The translations under genes and the position numbers were made by a program. The notes beneath the pieces are model-generated. The model searched no databases. It had not been told where the DNA came from and saw only the letters and a program-made list of their open reading frames with translations. DNA of 64,000 nt. Source: VRUE01 sp963702175 (GTDB lineage: Bacteria > Actinomycetota > Thermoleophilia > Solirubrobacterales > 70-9). This document shows, piece by piece, positions 17,318 to 26,777 of the stretch (position 1 is its first letter; each line of letters opens with the position of its first letter). The stretch spans positions 1,240,001 to 1,304,000 of the forward strand of contig OY969721.1 of assembly GCA_963702175.1 (NCBI GenBank), written 5' to 3'.

Positions 17318-17681
17318 CACCCATATAGCTCTTTGGCTGTATGCGGGCCTCGCGGAGCGGCTTCCTAAGCCCTCCCGTGCGCTCATCGAAGAACGGGCAC
17401 CGCGGATCTCGCCCCTCGTCGCGCTCGAGCTGACATATCTGCACGAAGTGGGCAAGGCCCGAGATTCGGCACCCACGATGCTGGCTGCGCTGAGGCAGAG
17501 CATCGGCCTCGAGGTTGCAGACGCTTCGTTTGCCGATCTGATCGAGAGAGCTGTCGATCTCTCCTGGACGCGCGACCCCTTCGACCGCCTGATCGCCGCG
17601 CACGCGATCGTCGCCGATGCCCCTCTCGTGACCGCCGACGAGACGATCAGGGAGCACCTCGCCCTGGCGACCTGGGACTGA
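17304..17681 (+). CDS. VapC-type PIN toxin with apparent CTG start
   Basis: The reading frame gives a complete PIN domain: ILIDTHIALWLYAG at the N-terminus, SPLVALELTYLHEVG, DPFDRLIAAHAIV and LVTADETIRE, the four acidic-site regions of VapC RNases. An in-frame TGA at 17271 and no ATG, GTG or TTG before the first conserved Asp leave CTG 17304 as the best start. GGAG sits 7 nt upstream and the gene overlaps the antitoxin end by 14 nt. It would be 125 residues. A weak start would keep toxin level below antitoxin. Confidence 0.83.
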   Translation: MILIDTHIALWLYAGLAERLPKPSRALIEERAPRISPLVALELTYLHEVGKARDSAPTMLAALRQSIGLEVADASFADLIERAVDLSWTRDPFDRLIAAHAIVADAPLVTADETIREHLALATWD

Positions 17682-17711
17682 GCGATTGCTCCAGCCCGCC
17701 ACGGGCCGCGG

Positions 17712-18791
17712 CTAGCGGGCGATACGGACGAAGGCGTGCCAGGCGGGCTTGGGCTTGAAACGAGCGCCGCTGCGGAAGAGGCCGACCGAGTCGCAGAAGC
17801 TGCAGGCTCCCCGGGTGTCCTTCCAGCTGAACCAGTGGACCTGCTTCAGATTGAGCCGGCCCCGATTGCCGATTAGGTAGCCGTAGGCGCTGCGCAGTTC
17901 GCGCGCCTGCTCCCTCACACCAACCTCGAAGGCGACGCGGCGGGGGTTGCGCTGCGAGCCCCAGCCGACCTCGGTCAGGTACAGGCCGGCGCGGCGGTCG
18001 CGGTTGCGAACCATCACCCGGCGCAGTGCTTCGGTCAGCTCGCGCAGCACGCCGGCACTCGCGGCGTAGGGGTGGAGGGCGACGCCGTCGAAGCTCTGCT
18101 TGATCCCCCGCACCGCGTAGAGGCGATCGAGGAAGTCGATCGCCTCCATGGCGCGTGGCGGGCGCTCCTTGGGATTGCCGAAAAGGCCGCCGAGGATCAC
18201 GTCCGCGCGCGGATCGGTGCGCGCGATCGCCTGGTGCGAGAGCTTCAGCAGGCGGGCGTAGCGCCCCGGCGAGGCGGGGGTCGCGAAGTAGAAGAAGTTG
18301 GGCTCGTTCCAGATCTGCCAACGCCGGACCGGGCGGGACGGGACGAAGTCGCCAGAGTCGCGGCCGTGCTCGAGCCAGAACTGGCCCCCGGGCCCGTAAC
18401 GTTCGACCGCGGCGCGCAGAAACGCTGTCCATTCCCGGCGCTGGCGAGCGCTGGCGATCGGCATCTTGGTCTCGCGGGCGAGCCAGCCCGGGGTCCCATA
18501 GAGGAAGGGCAGGAGGTCGAGCTGGGACCGCGCGGTCGTCGAGACCACCTGGTCGACTCCGCTCCAGTCGTAGCCGGAGCGGGGCGAGGGCTGCACCGAC
18601 CGCCAGATCACCGGCACACGGACGACGTCGAGGCCACCGGACCTCATCCGATCGGTGTCGGCGGTGTCCAGCGCCGTCTGCGGCACCACGCCGAAGAAAT
18701 CGCGCGGTAGGCGAGCCTGTGCCGTCGCCGCACCGGCAACCAGCATGGCTGCCAGCACCAGCGCCGCGAGCGTTGTGGTCCTAGTCCGCAT
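17712..18791 (-). CDS. secreted glycoside hydrolase clan A-like protein
   Basis: The 359-residue protein has a signal peptide (residues 1-27, ending ATAQA) and a TIM-barrel-like domain. Glu163 in WNEPNFFYF and Glu274 in TEVGWGS sit where clan A enzymes keep acid/base and nucleophile. ALHPYA and a C-terminal CSFCDSVGLFR segment are shared with the paralogue at 13624-14823. Whether it degrades an external glycan or trims the cell's own polymer is unknown. The pair of paralogues flanks the toxin-antitoxin patch. Confidence 0.85.
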   Translation of the reverse strand: MRTRTTTLAALVLAAMLVAGAATAQARLPRDFFGVVPQTALDTADTDRMRSGGLDVVRVPVIWRSVQPSPRSGYDWSGVDQVVSTTARSQLDLLPFLYGTPGWLARETKMPIASARQRREWTAFLRAAVERYGPGGQFWLEHGRDSGDFVPSRPVRRWQIWNEPNFFYFATPASPGRYARLLKLSHQAIARTDPRADVILGGLFGNPKERPPRAMEAIDFLDRLYAVRGIKQSFDGVALHPYAASAGVLRELTEALRRVMVRNRDRRAGLYLTEVGWGSQRNPRRVAFEVGVREQARELRSAYGYLIGNRGRLNLKQVHWFSWKDTRGACSFCDSVGLFRSGARFKPKPAWHAFVRIAR

Positions 18792-18861
18792 CGGCGATCA
18801 AAGGAACACGTCCGGCCGCGCCGAGGCGCGGTCCCTCTCCGGAAGGAAGCGGAGTCGCAGC

Positions 18862-19818
18862 TCAGGCCGCCGGCCGGAAGGAGCGGCGGTAGGCGGTCGG
18901 GGTGGTCGCGGTGGCGCGGCGGAAGTGGTCGCGCAGCGAGGCGGCGGTGCCGAAGCCGACCCGCCAGGCGATCGCCTCGACCGGCAGCTCGGACTCCTCG
19001 AGCAGACGGCGCACCTCGAGCACGCGCTGGGAGAGCAGCCACTGCAGCGGCGTGGTGCCGGTCTCCTCGCGGAAACGACGAGCGAAGGTGCGGGGGCTGA
19101 CGCCGGCGTGGCGCGCCATCGCGGCGACGTCGAGCGGCCGGTCGAGGCGCTCGACGGCCCAGCGGCGGGTCGGCTCCAGCGAGTCCGCAGAGCCGACCGC
19201 CCGCAGCGGCGGGCGCTCGATGAACTGCGCCTGGCCGCCCTCGCGGTGGGGCGCGGCGACCATCTGGCGGGCGACCCGCTCGCCGGCCGCGACCCCGAAG
19301 TCCTTGCGGATCGCGTGCAGGCAGAGGTCGATGCCGGCGCTGAGGCCGGCGGACGTCATCACCTCGCCTTCGTCGACGTAGAGCGCGGCGGCGTCGACCT
19401 CGACCGCGGGGAAGCGCTTGGCCAGCTCGGCGGCGAAAGCCCAGTGAGTGGTGGCGCGGCGGTCGTCGAGCAGGCCGGCGTGGGCGAGGGCGAAGGCGCC
19501 GGCACAGACCGAGAGCAGGCGCGCGCCGCGCTCGGCGGCGGCGCGCAGCGCCTCGACCACCTCGCTGGGCGGCGGGTCGAGGACGTTGAGGTAGGCGGGG
19601 ACGGCGACCGTGTCGGCGGCCTCGAGCGCCCTGAGGTCGCCCTGGGTCCCGACGGTGAACCCGCTCATGGTGCGGACCTCCGCCCCGCCGGGCGAGCAGG
19701 TCGAGAACTCGTACAGGGGCGCCCCCTCGTCACCGTGGGCCAGCCCGAACGCCTGGGCGGGCGCGGTCAAGTCGAAGGCGACCAGGCCTTCGAGGCAGAG
19801 TGCGACCACGCGGTGCAT
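18862..19818 (-). CDS. GlxA-family AraC-type regulator
   Basis: Residues about 1-170 are a DJ-1/PfpI-like domain with SVCAGAFALAHAGLL around a conserved Cys. Residues about 215-318 are an AraC-type double helix-turn-helix (LDVAAMARHAGVSPRTFARRF then EAIAWRVGFG). The 318-residue length is usual for GlxA regulators. It is divergent from a DJ-1/PfpI enzyme gene, with a 70-nt shared promoter region that contains an inverted repeat, so it probably controls that gene. The ligand is unknown. Confidence 0.92.
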   Translation of the reverse strand: MHRVVALCLEGLVAFDLTAPAQAFGLAHGDEGAPLYEFSTCSPGGAEVRTMSGFTVGTQGDLRALEAADTVAVPAYLNVLDPPPSEVVEALRAAAERGARLLSVCAGAFALAHAGLLDDRRATTHWAFAAELAKRFPAVEVDAAALYVDEGEVMTSAGLSAGIDLCLHAIRKDFGVAAGERVARQMVAAPHREGGQAQFIERPPLRAVGSADSLEPTRRWAVERLDRPLDVAAMARHAGVSPRTFARRFREETGTTPLQWLLSQRVLEVRRLLEESELPVEAIAWRVGFGTAASLRDHFRRATATTPTAYRRSFRPAA

Positions 19819-19838
19819 GGCAGAAATCTATCGAACAT

Positions 19839-19852
19839 TGGCAATCCTGCCA
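19839..19852. promoter_or_regulatory. inverted repeat in the GlxA/DJ-1 divergent promoter
   Basis: TGGCA-ATCC-TGCCA is a perfect 5-bp inverted repeat midway between the two divergent starts. It is a candidate operator for the AraC-type regulator or another factor. Confidence 0.45.
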
Positions 19853-19888
19853 CTGGCGTTTGCTGGTTCGGACAGCGAAGATCTCCCC

Positions 19889-20551
19889 ATGCAGATAGCG
19901 ATCTTGATCTTCGAGAAGCTGACCGCGCTCGACGCGATCGGGCCCTACGAGGTGCTGCGCTCGGTGCCGGGCTGGGAAGTCAAATTCGTCGGCCCCGAGA
20001 AGGGCCCTGTGCGCACCGACAGCGGCGCGCTCGGGCTGAACGTCGACTTCGGCCTCGACGAAGTGACCGAGCCGGAGATCGTCCTCGTCCCCGGCGGCGA
20101 GGGGAACCGGCCGCTACTGGAGGACGAGACGGTCCTCGCCTGGCTGCGCCGAGTCGACGAGAAGACGAAGTGGACGACCTCGGTCTGCACCGGCTCGCTG
20201 GTGCTCGGCGCCGCCGGGCTGCTGCAGGGCAAGCGCGCGACCGGGCACTGGCTCTACCTCGAGCGGCTGCGCGAGTACGGCGCCGACCCGGTCGGCGGCC
20301 GCTTCGTCGAGGACGGCAAGACGATCACCGCGGCCGGCGTCTCGGCCGGGATCGACATGGCGCTGCATCTGGTCGGCCGCGAGGCCGGCCCGGAGGTCGC
20401 CCAGGCCGTCCAGCTAGGGATCGAGTACGACCCTCAGCCGCCCTTCGACGCAGGCTCGCCGCAGAAGGCACCGCAGCCGATCGTCGAGTTGGTCACCACC
20501 GTCGCCGGCACGGCCGACGAGTGGCTCGGCGCCGCTAGCGAGCGGGCCTGA
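19889..20551 (+). CDS. DJ-1/PfpI family protein, isonitrile hydratase-like
   Basis: The 220-residue protein has the DJ-1/PfpI fold with the nucleophile Cys in TSVCTGSLVLGAAGLL. The Glu side is at IFEKLTALDAIGPYEV, followed by ATGHWLYLE and the C-terminal GVSAGIDMALHLV. This pattern is close to isonitrile hydratase and its relatives. It likely acts on a small reactive compound sensed by the divergent GlxA-type regulator. ATG 19889 was chosen because the conserved N-terminal strand starts there. The 3' end overlaps the convergent DUF1906 gene by 17 nt. Confidence 0.88.
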   Translation: MQIAILIFEKLTALDAIGPYEVLRSVPGWEVKFVGPEKGPVRTDSGALGLNVDFGLDEVTEPEIVLVPGGEGNRPLLEDETVLAWLRRVDEKTKWTTSVCTGSLVLGAAGLLQGKRATGHWLYLERLREYGADPVGGRFVEDGKTITAAGVSAGIDMALHLVGREAGPEVAQAVQLGIEYDPQPPFDAGSPQKAPQPIVELVTTVAGTADEWLGAASERA

Positions 20552-21921
20552 GTCGAACCGCGCGAGTGGCGCGCGAGCCGGGGATAGCGACCAGCAGCTG
20601 GCCCCTGAGTTGGCCGCGACGCGCCAGCAGCGGGCGGCCGCGTTCGTTGAGCGCGATCCGGAAGGTGTGCGAGCGCCCGCCGCCGAGCCTGAAGGTGCGC
20701 CCGGCGACGCCGACCCGCACGACCCGGGTCGGAACCCCGCGCCGAGCAGCAAGGGGCACCCTGGCCTGGGTGCGAAGGATGATCCGTCCCGGGCAGCTCT
20801 CGCCGGGAGCCCAGCCGCAGCGGACCCAGAGGCTCAGCGTCCCGCCGGCGGAGCGGACGTTCCTCACGGTCAGCGGCGGCAGTGGGGGCGGCGCCGAGAC
20901 GGAGCCGACGGTCGTCCCTTCGACGTAGTTGTTGTCGATGTTGATCGTCGTCCCGCCCCAGGTCTCGTTGTGGCCGCCGCGGTACTGGTGGATGCGCTGG
21001 TGCGTGCGCCAGGCGGTCGAGGGGACGTAGGGGTCGAGTGCGTTGACGCCGCCGTTCCAGTTGGCAAACCAGAGGTCGTCGGGCAGTGCGTACTCGTCGT
21101 TGTCGGCTTCGCGGGCGAGGTCGGCGATGCCCGAGGCGCTAGAGCTGTAGACGCCGGAGCTGTAGCCGAGCTCGTGCAGCTCGACGGTCCACGCCTCGAG
21201 GAAGGTCAGCGTCGCCCGGGTCGCGCTCGAGGTCCGCGTGTAGGCCTCCATGTCGAAGTAGATCGGGCTGCCCGGCCCCATGCCGATGCTCTGCGCGTCG
21301 GCGACCGCGTCCTGGGCGGCTTCGATCCCCTGTGTGGTGGCTCTGCTCAGACTCGTGCTCAGCTCGGCGCAGGTCCCGCAGGCGCCGGTCGGCGACTGCA
21401 GGCCGACGTAGGTCGGGATCAGGTGCCAGCCCTCGGCAACCTGTTCGCTCACCCAGGCCGCGGTCAGGTTCGGCTGCGAGCAGGCGCGGTTGAGGCCGCC
21501 GATGTAGACACCGATTGCGCCGTAGGGCGAGGATTTGCCCCAGACGTCCATCGTCCGCGACGAGGGCGCGGTACAGGCGTCCAAGCCAGAGACCGGTGTA
21601 CTCGTCAGAGCCGGTGACGGTTGTCGTAACCGCGCTTGCTCGCGCCTGTGGGCGCTCGCGGGCGCCGGGGTCGATCAGGATCGCCCGGCGACGACCGATC
21701 GCGTCCGAGGGGCAGCGCTGGCTCGCCCCCGGCGTCCCCAGGTAGATCGCGCGCCGGTCAAGCCGCACGCACATCCGCGGGCGCTCGGCCAGCTGGTAGA
21801 CCGGCCAGCCGGCCGGGACCGCCACCTCATGGCCCTGGAACTCAACCGTCCTCGCGCTCGCCGGCGTCGCGGCAAGCATGAGCAGGCAGAGAGCCCCCAG
21901 CGCTGGACGAAACAGCCGCAT
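20535..21921 (-). pseudogene. secreted DUF1906 (glycosidase-like) protein, frameshifted
   Basis: The first part, from ATG 21921, encodes a signal peptide (ending TPASA) and a module VEFQGHEVAVPAGWPVYQLA. The second part, in the next frame, starts SGLDACTAPSSRTM and runs through YFDMEAYT to a basic tail. Homologous secreted DUF1906 proteins carry both parts in one chain, so the two frames should be joined around 21590-21680. A one-base shift there would do it. In frame 2 a TGA lies upstream of the join, so the downstream part has no start of its own other than a TTG. It may be a true frameshift, a sequencing error, or recoding. Confidence 0.8.
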
Positions 21922-21992
21922 ACCCGCTCAACCATTGCAACCGCCGATCGATTCGGCCCTGACGAGCCCAGAGCTGCATTCCGCGCTGCAGG

Positions 21993-24371
21993 CTAGGCGG
22001 CAGGAACCAGGTCCAGCTCCCGCCACGGCCCCTCGCCGGCCATCGGCTGGGTGCGTCCCTCGAGCCAGTCGGGCTGGAGGTCGTCGTAGTGGGGGCTAGC
22101 CGGGTGGCCGGACTGGCCGGTGAACATCTGCCAGCGCGAACGCTCGGGCGCGGTCGGGTCGGCGACCATCCGCCAGCTCGGCGCCCAGACGGCTTTGTAG
22201 GGGTCGTTCGGGTCATAGGCGATCTGGCTCACGGTCTCCTGGGCGCCCCCGGCCTTGAGCCGCCGGTTGAGCAGCTTGCGCAGCAACGGGTTGGCGGCGC
22301 CAAGCGGGTGCGGGAACTCCATCTCGTGGACATGGCCCCAGCGCCAGCCCCCCGGGTCGGCGCCGAAGCGGTCTGTGAGGTCGTCGAGGGCGCCGGCGAG
22401 CGCTTCCAGGACGAGGTCGTCCCAGGGCCGACCGATCAGCTCCTCGTCGCCTTCCTCCCAGAGCATCATCAGGTGCGAGTGCCAGCGCCAGGGCGAGGTG
22501 ACGTGCGGGGTGAAGCCGTTGTCGGCGCGGTCGAGCCAGCGCTCGCAGAGGTCGCGGTCGCCGATCGCCGCGCGGGCGACCTCGCGCGCCAGCCGCAACA
22601 GGAAGGCCTGGTAGATCGTGCCGGCGATCGTGTCACGACCGAGCCTCCCATCCCAGCTGCGCAGGCGCTCGATCGCGCTCAGCTCGCGCTGCCCAGGTGG
22701 CGAGAGCCGGCCCAGCCGCGCCGCCGCCTCGAGGCCGGGGATCGAGAGGTCGTCCGACTGCATCTCCTCGAAACCGTCGAGATCGTGCTCGTCGCTGGCG
22801 CGGAGCAGCTGCTCGATGCGAGCGGCGCGGAAACCGTCAAGCCAGTCGCTGGTGATGTGGTGTGGGTACTCGTCGCCGACCAGCCGGTTGTTGGCGGTAA
22901 CGAGGAAGCCGCTCTCGGGATCGACCGCCTCCGGCAGTTCCTCGTAGGGAATCGTGCCCTCCCACTCGAACTCACCGGTCCAGCCCGGCTTCGGCAGGTC
23001 GGGGCAGCCGCCCTTGCGCAACGGCAGGCGACCGATCAGCTTGAACCCGATCGAGCCGTGGCAGTCGGCCCAGACCAGGCTCGAGGCGGGCGAGGTGTGA
23101 CCCTCCAGGCTCGCAACGAGGTCCGGCCCCGACTCGATCCCGTGCAGCTCGAACATGCCCTTGAAGGCGGTCGGCCGGTCGAGCGCGATCCAGCGCAGGG
23201 CGAGCGGCTCGGCCTCGTCGGCGCCGAGCGCCTCGTTGACGATCGGGCCGTGGTGAGTGATCCGCACGTCGAGGATCTCAGGCGCGTCGCGCCCCTTCAC
23301 CGGGATCTCCTCGCGCACGATCTCGAGCGGCAGCCACTCGTCCTCGAAGAGGTAGCGGTCCCCCTCGACTCGCTCGACGAAGAGGTCCTGGACGTCGCCC
23401 ATCACGTTGGTGAAGCTCCAGCAGACGTCATTGTTCTGGCCCATGTAGACGCCTGGCATCCCCGGCAGAGAGGCGCCGCGGACGAAACGGTCGCCGAGGG
23501 TGAGGCCGACCTGGTACCAGATACCCGGCATGCTCGGCGGCAGGTGCGGGTCGCCCGCCATCAGCGGTGACCCCGTCGCGCTAAGGGCACCGGTAACCGC
23601 CCAGTTGTTGGAGCCGCTCGCCTCGGCCGCCATCCCGATTGTGCGGCGAACCGCGTCGATCTGCTCGGCCAGGGCGAGGCCGTCGCCGGACCACAATTCC
23701 TGGGTGGCAACCGGATTCTGAGCCGGGTAGCCGGGGTCGAGCTTCGCCGCCAGCTCCGGGCCGAGCGCCCGCGTCATGTCGGCGCGCAGCAGCTCCTTCT
23801 CCCAGTTGGTCGAGAGGCCAAAGGCGAGCAGCTTGCCGAGGCTGAGGACGTCGACCGGGCGCCAGGGTTCCCAGCGCAGGCGCAGCAACTGCATCTCGAA
23901 GGGCAGCGCACGGGCGCTTGCCGCCGCCGCGTTGACCCCCTCGCAAAAGCGCTCGAGCAACGCCAGCAGCTCGGGCTCCAGGGTTGCCGCCTCGCGCTCG
24001 GCGGCGCGGCGGATCCCCAGCGTCCGCATCAGCCGGTCGACCGGCAGTCCCTCCTCGCCCGCCATCTCGGCGATCCGGCCGGAGACGGCGCGGCGGTAGA
24101 AGTCGAGCTGCCAGAGCCGGTCCTGGCCGTGGCAGAAGCCCTCGGCGAACCAGAGGTCGGCCTCGCTGCCGGCATCGACGTGGGGGACAGCCCAGCGGTC
24201 GCGGCGGACCCGCACCGAGCCCTCGAGCCCGTCCAGCGAGATCTCGCCCTCCAACTTCGGCAGTGGCCGCCGTGCCAGCCAGTGCCAGGCCGCAGCGGCG
24301 CTCGCCGCGGCCAGGCCCGTGCCCACCGCTCCAGCAACCAAACCTGCGCGCACTGCCCTCCCGCGACTCAT
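21993..24371 (-). CDS. penicillin acylase family protein (Ntn hydrolase)
   Basis: The 792-residue precursor has an N-terminal membrane anchor (about 8-32), an alpha part with GFCHGQDRLWQLDFYRR, and the autocatalytic cleavage site ASGSNNWAVTG, in which Ser254 would become the N-terminal nucleophile of the beta chain. QNNDVCWSFTN and GFLVTANNR are further family blocks. Such enzymes hydrolyse amides, for example penicillins or acyl-homoserine lactones; specificity is not predictable here. It is divergent from the repeat protein at 24502. Confidence 0.92.
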   Translation of the reverse strand: MSRGRAVRAGLVAGAVGTGLAAASAAAAWHWLARRPLPKLEGEISLDGLEGSVRVRRDRWAVPHVDAGSEADLWFAEGFCHGQDRLWQLDFYRRAVSGRIAEMAGEEGLPVDRLMRTLGIRRAAEREAATLEPELLALLERFCEGVNAAAASARALPFEMQLLRLRWEPWRPVDVLSLGKLLAFGLSTNWEKELLRADMTRALGPELAAKLDPGYPAQNPVATQELWSGDGLALAEQIDAVRRTIGMAAEASGSNNWAVTGALSATGSPLMAGDPHLPPSMPGIWYQVGLTLGDRFVRGASLPGMPGVYMGQNNDVCWSFTNVMGDVQDLFVERVEGDRYLFEDEWLPLEIVREEIPVKGRDAPEILDVRITHHGPIVNEALGADEAEPLALRWIALDRPTAFKGMFELHGIESGPDLVASLEGHTSPASSLVWADCHGSIGFKLIGRLPLRKGGCPDLPKPGWTGEFEWEGTIPYEELPEAVDPESGFLVTANNRLVGDEYPHHITSDWLDGFRAARIEQLLRASDEHDLDGFEEMQSDDLSIPGLEAAARLGRLSPPGQRELSAIERLRSWDGRLGRDTIAGTIYQAFLLRLAREVARAAIGDRDLCERWLDRADNGFTPHVTSPWRWHSHLMMLWEEGDEELIGRPWDDLVLEALAGALDDLTDRFGADPGGWRWGHVHEMEFPHPLGAANPLLRKLLNRRLKAGGAQETVSQIAYDPNDPYKAVWAPSWRMVADPTAPERSRWQMFTGQSGHPASPHYDDLQPDWLEGRTQPMAGEGPWRELDLVPAA

Positions 24372-24501
24372 CGCCCAAGCCTACTGGCCGGCCAGCCAGG
24401 ATTGTCCGGGCCCTCGCACGGGCCCCGAGGCGCCAACCGAGACTTCTCGCGTACCCCGGGTTTGATTGGACCGATTTCGTCCAAAACGCAGGGGAGGCAT
24501 C

Positions 24502-25989
24502 GTGGAACTTAGACGTGGTGGCAATCGGTGGGTACTGGCGCTGCTCCTGGCTAGCTGCGCGCTCGTCGCGGCGGCGACGGGCTTCGCGAGCGAGGCGACG
24601 GCCGCGAAGGGAGGCAGCGGGCCCGGTGCCCTAGACCGCAGCTTCAGCGGGAACGGCAAGCTGACGATCGACTTTCCCCGCGACGAGGCGCCGCGGGTCG
24701 CCCCCCACTACGCCCTGCCCTACGAGTTCGCGCCGGGACGCATCGCGACCGCATCGGCTGGCGGCGGCAAGCTCGTTGTCGCCAGCAGCAAGGCGGTCGT
24801 CTCGTATCTGAGGAACGGTCGTCCGAACCCGCGCTTCGGTGGTAACGGCGCCGTCGCCATCGGCCCGGTCGCGGGGTCGCGATTCCAGCTGGCCGACATC
24901 GCCGTCGACTCCCAGGGCCGCGTGCTCGTCGCCGGTACGACGCAGCCAACCTCGGGGCAGGGAATGACCGGGCTGTCGCTCGCCGGGCCGATCCCCAGCG
25001 TGGCGACTATCCGGCGCTACCTGCCCGACGGCCGTCTCGATCCCGGCTTCGGCAACGAGGGCGTGCTCAACACGACCCTCGGCGCCCAGCCACCCACTTT
25101 CGAGGGCCAGCAGTTCAAAGAACCCGCCGTAGCCGTCGTCGGGCTTGCCGTCGACGGGCTGGACCGGCCGGTCCTGACCGGCAGTGCCGTCTTCGAGGTC
25201 GGTCTCTGTGCTCCCTCGCAGAACCGCTTCGAGCGCTCGCAGGCGATCGTCGCGCGGCTGAGCTCCAACGGAGCGCCCGACCCGACCTTCGCGGGCACGG
25301 GGCTGAGATCGATCGGCGGGCTGTCATGGCTCGGCTGGCCGGTCCCGACCGCGACCGGTCTCCTCTCCTTCGGCGCTAGCGTCGATCCCTGCCCCCAGGG
25401 CGGCCCGGACGATCCCTCGGTGATCGCGAGCATTGGCGCCGACGGCAACCCGAACCCGGGCTTGTCCGGGACCGGGTTCTGGTCGCGTCCCTTCGTCCGC
25501 ATCGCCGATATCGCCGTGGCGCCGTCGGGGAAGATCGTCCTGCTCGTCCGCACGATCGAACTCGTCCGCGGGCAGTGGGTCGAATCGAAGGGCAGGGCGA
25601 TGCGGCTGCGTCCCAACGGCTCGGTCGACACCGGGTTCGGCCGCGGCGGCAGCACAGACCTGCCGCTGAAACGCGGATCCGTGTCGGCGATCACGGTCGA
25701 CGCGAAAGGTCGCGTGCTGCTCGCCGGTCAGGTCGCCGCGAAACCACAACGCAAAAAAGGGCCGCGGTCGCTGCTTCTGCTGATGCGGACCACCGCCGCG
25801 GGCAAAGCCGACCTTGGCTTCGGCCGCAAAGGCAGGACGACCACAGCCTTTGGCCCCCAGACGATGGTCCTTGCCACCGACGTACTGGTCGTCTCTGGCG
25901 GCCGGATCGTCGCCGGCGGCAAGGTCTCGGGGCCCCGGACCTCGACCGGCAACGCCTTCGGCCTCGCCCGCTACCGGGGCGGGAAGTAG
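24502..25989 (+). CDS. secreted delta-60-repeat-like beta-propeller protein
   Basis: This 495-residue protein has a signal peptide (to about residue 35) and several repeats of the form DSxGRVLVAGT followed by LPDGRLDPGFGNEG, the delta-60 repeat found in secreted beta-propeller-like proteins. GTG 24502 is chosen because GGGGAGG lies 4 nt upstream. The function is unknown; many such proteins are surface-exposed. It sits alone between two minus-strand genes. Confidence 0.85.
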   Translation: MELRRGGNRWVLALLLASCALVAAATGFASEATAAKGGSGPGALDRSFSGNGKLTIDFPRDEAPRVAPHYALPYEFAPGRIATASAGGGKLVVASSKAVVSYLRNGRPNPRFGGNGAVAIGPVAGSRFQLADIAVDSQGRVLVAGTTQPTSGQGMTGLSLAGPIPSVATIRRYLPDGRLDPGFGNEGVLNTTLGAQPPTFEGQQFKEPAVAVVGLAVDGLDRPVLTGSAVFEVGLCAPSQNRFERSQAIVARLSSNGAPDPTFAGTGLRSIGGLSWLGWPVPTATGLLSFGASVDPCPQGGPDDPSVIASIGADGNPNPGLSGTGFWSRPFVRIADIAVAPSGKIVLLVRTIELVRGQWVESKGRAMRLRPNGSVDTGFGRGGSTDLPLKRGSVSAITVDAKGRVLLAGQVAAKPQRKKGPRSLLLLMRTTAAGKADLGFGRKGRTTTAFGPQTMVLATDVLVVSGGRIVAGGKVSGPRTSTGNAFGLARYRGGK

Positions 25990-26012
25990 GCAAGCGCCGG
26001 GCGGCGGAGGCG

Positions 26013-26777
26013 CTACTCGCCGACGTCGCCCGGCAACCGACCCTCCGCGGCCAGCTTCTGCAGGTGCGCCTCCATCACCAGGGCGGCGGCGGGGCGGAGC
26101 TCGGCGGGCACGTCGTGCCAGGCCTCGGCGAGCAGGGCCTCGCGGGAGCGCTCGCCGCGATCGAGGGCGGCGAGCAGGCGCCGCTCGCGCATCTCGCGGT
26201 GCTCGACGTACTCGGCCAGCTTCGCGGCGGGATCGTTGATCCAGGGGCCGTGACCGGGACAGATCAGCTCGATCTCCTCCCCCTGCATGCGACGCAGCGA
26301 GTCCATGTAGGCGGCGAGTGAGCCGCCGTCGGGCGGGACGAAGGTCGAGCCCTCGCCGAGCACCAGGTCGCCGCTGAAGCAGACGCGATCCTCTGTCATC
26401 AGGCAGACGTGGTCCGGGGCGTGGCCGGGGGTGGCTATCGCCCGCAAGCCGGCATGCTCCTCGCCGTCTGAGGGCAGGACGACGGGCGGCGCCCCGGGCC
26501 GATCGCTCGCCGCCGCCAAGGCGAGCCGCTCAGCCCCGTCGGCATGGTCGCCATGACCATGAGTGAGCAGGACGATGCCGATCCCACCCCGCTCAGCAGC
26601 TGCAGCCCGAACCGCATCGAGATGGCTACCGTCTTCAGGGCCAGGGTCGATCACCGCACAAGGGCCCGACCCATACAAGTACGTATTGGTCCCCTCCAGC
26701 GTCATCGGCCCCGGGTTGGGCGCCACGATCCTCAGAATCTCCGCGTGTCCCGGCGCTTGCATCATGTTGGAGCCCAT
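26013..26777 (-). CDS. MBL-fold metallo-hydrolase
   Basis: The 254-residue protein shows the HxHxDH site as THGHGDHADG, a further metal-ligand His in ATPGHAPDH, the bridging Asp in CFSGDLVLG and the C-terminal CPGHGPWI. A helical domain follows, as in LACTB2-like glyoxalase-family hydrolases. The longest start, ATG 26777, lies inside palindromic repeat A; in-frame ATGs at 26765 and 26762 may be the true starts. Substrate unknown. Confidence 0.88.
   Translation of the reverse strand: MGSNMMQAPGHAEILRIVAPNPGPMTLEGTNTYLYGSGPCAVIDPGPEDGSHLDAVRAAAAERGGIGIVLLTHGHGDHADGAERLALAAASDRPGAPPVVLPSDGEEHAGLRAIATPGHAPDHVCLMTEDRVCFSGDLVLGEGSTFVPPDGGSLAAYMDSLRRMQGEEIELICPGHGPWINDPAAKLAEYVEHREMRERRLLAALDRGERSREALLAEAWHDVPAELRPAAALVMEAHLQKLAAEGRLPGDVGE

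Noticed and set aside
17665..17685. GCGACCTGGGAC at the VapC end resembles part of the PPOX-end repeat
   Set aside because: Only 12 bases match, on the opposite coding sense, with no further similarity on either side; likely chance.
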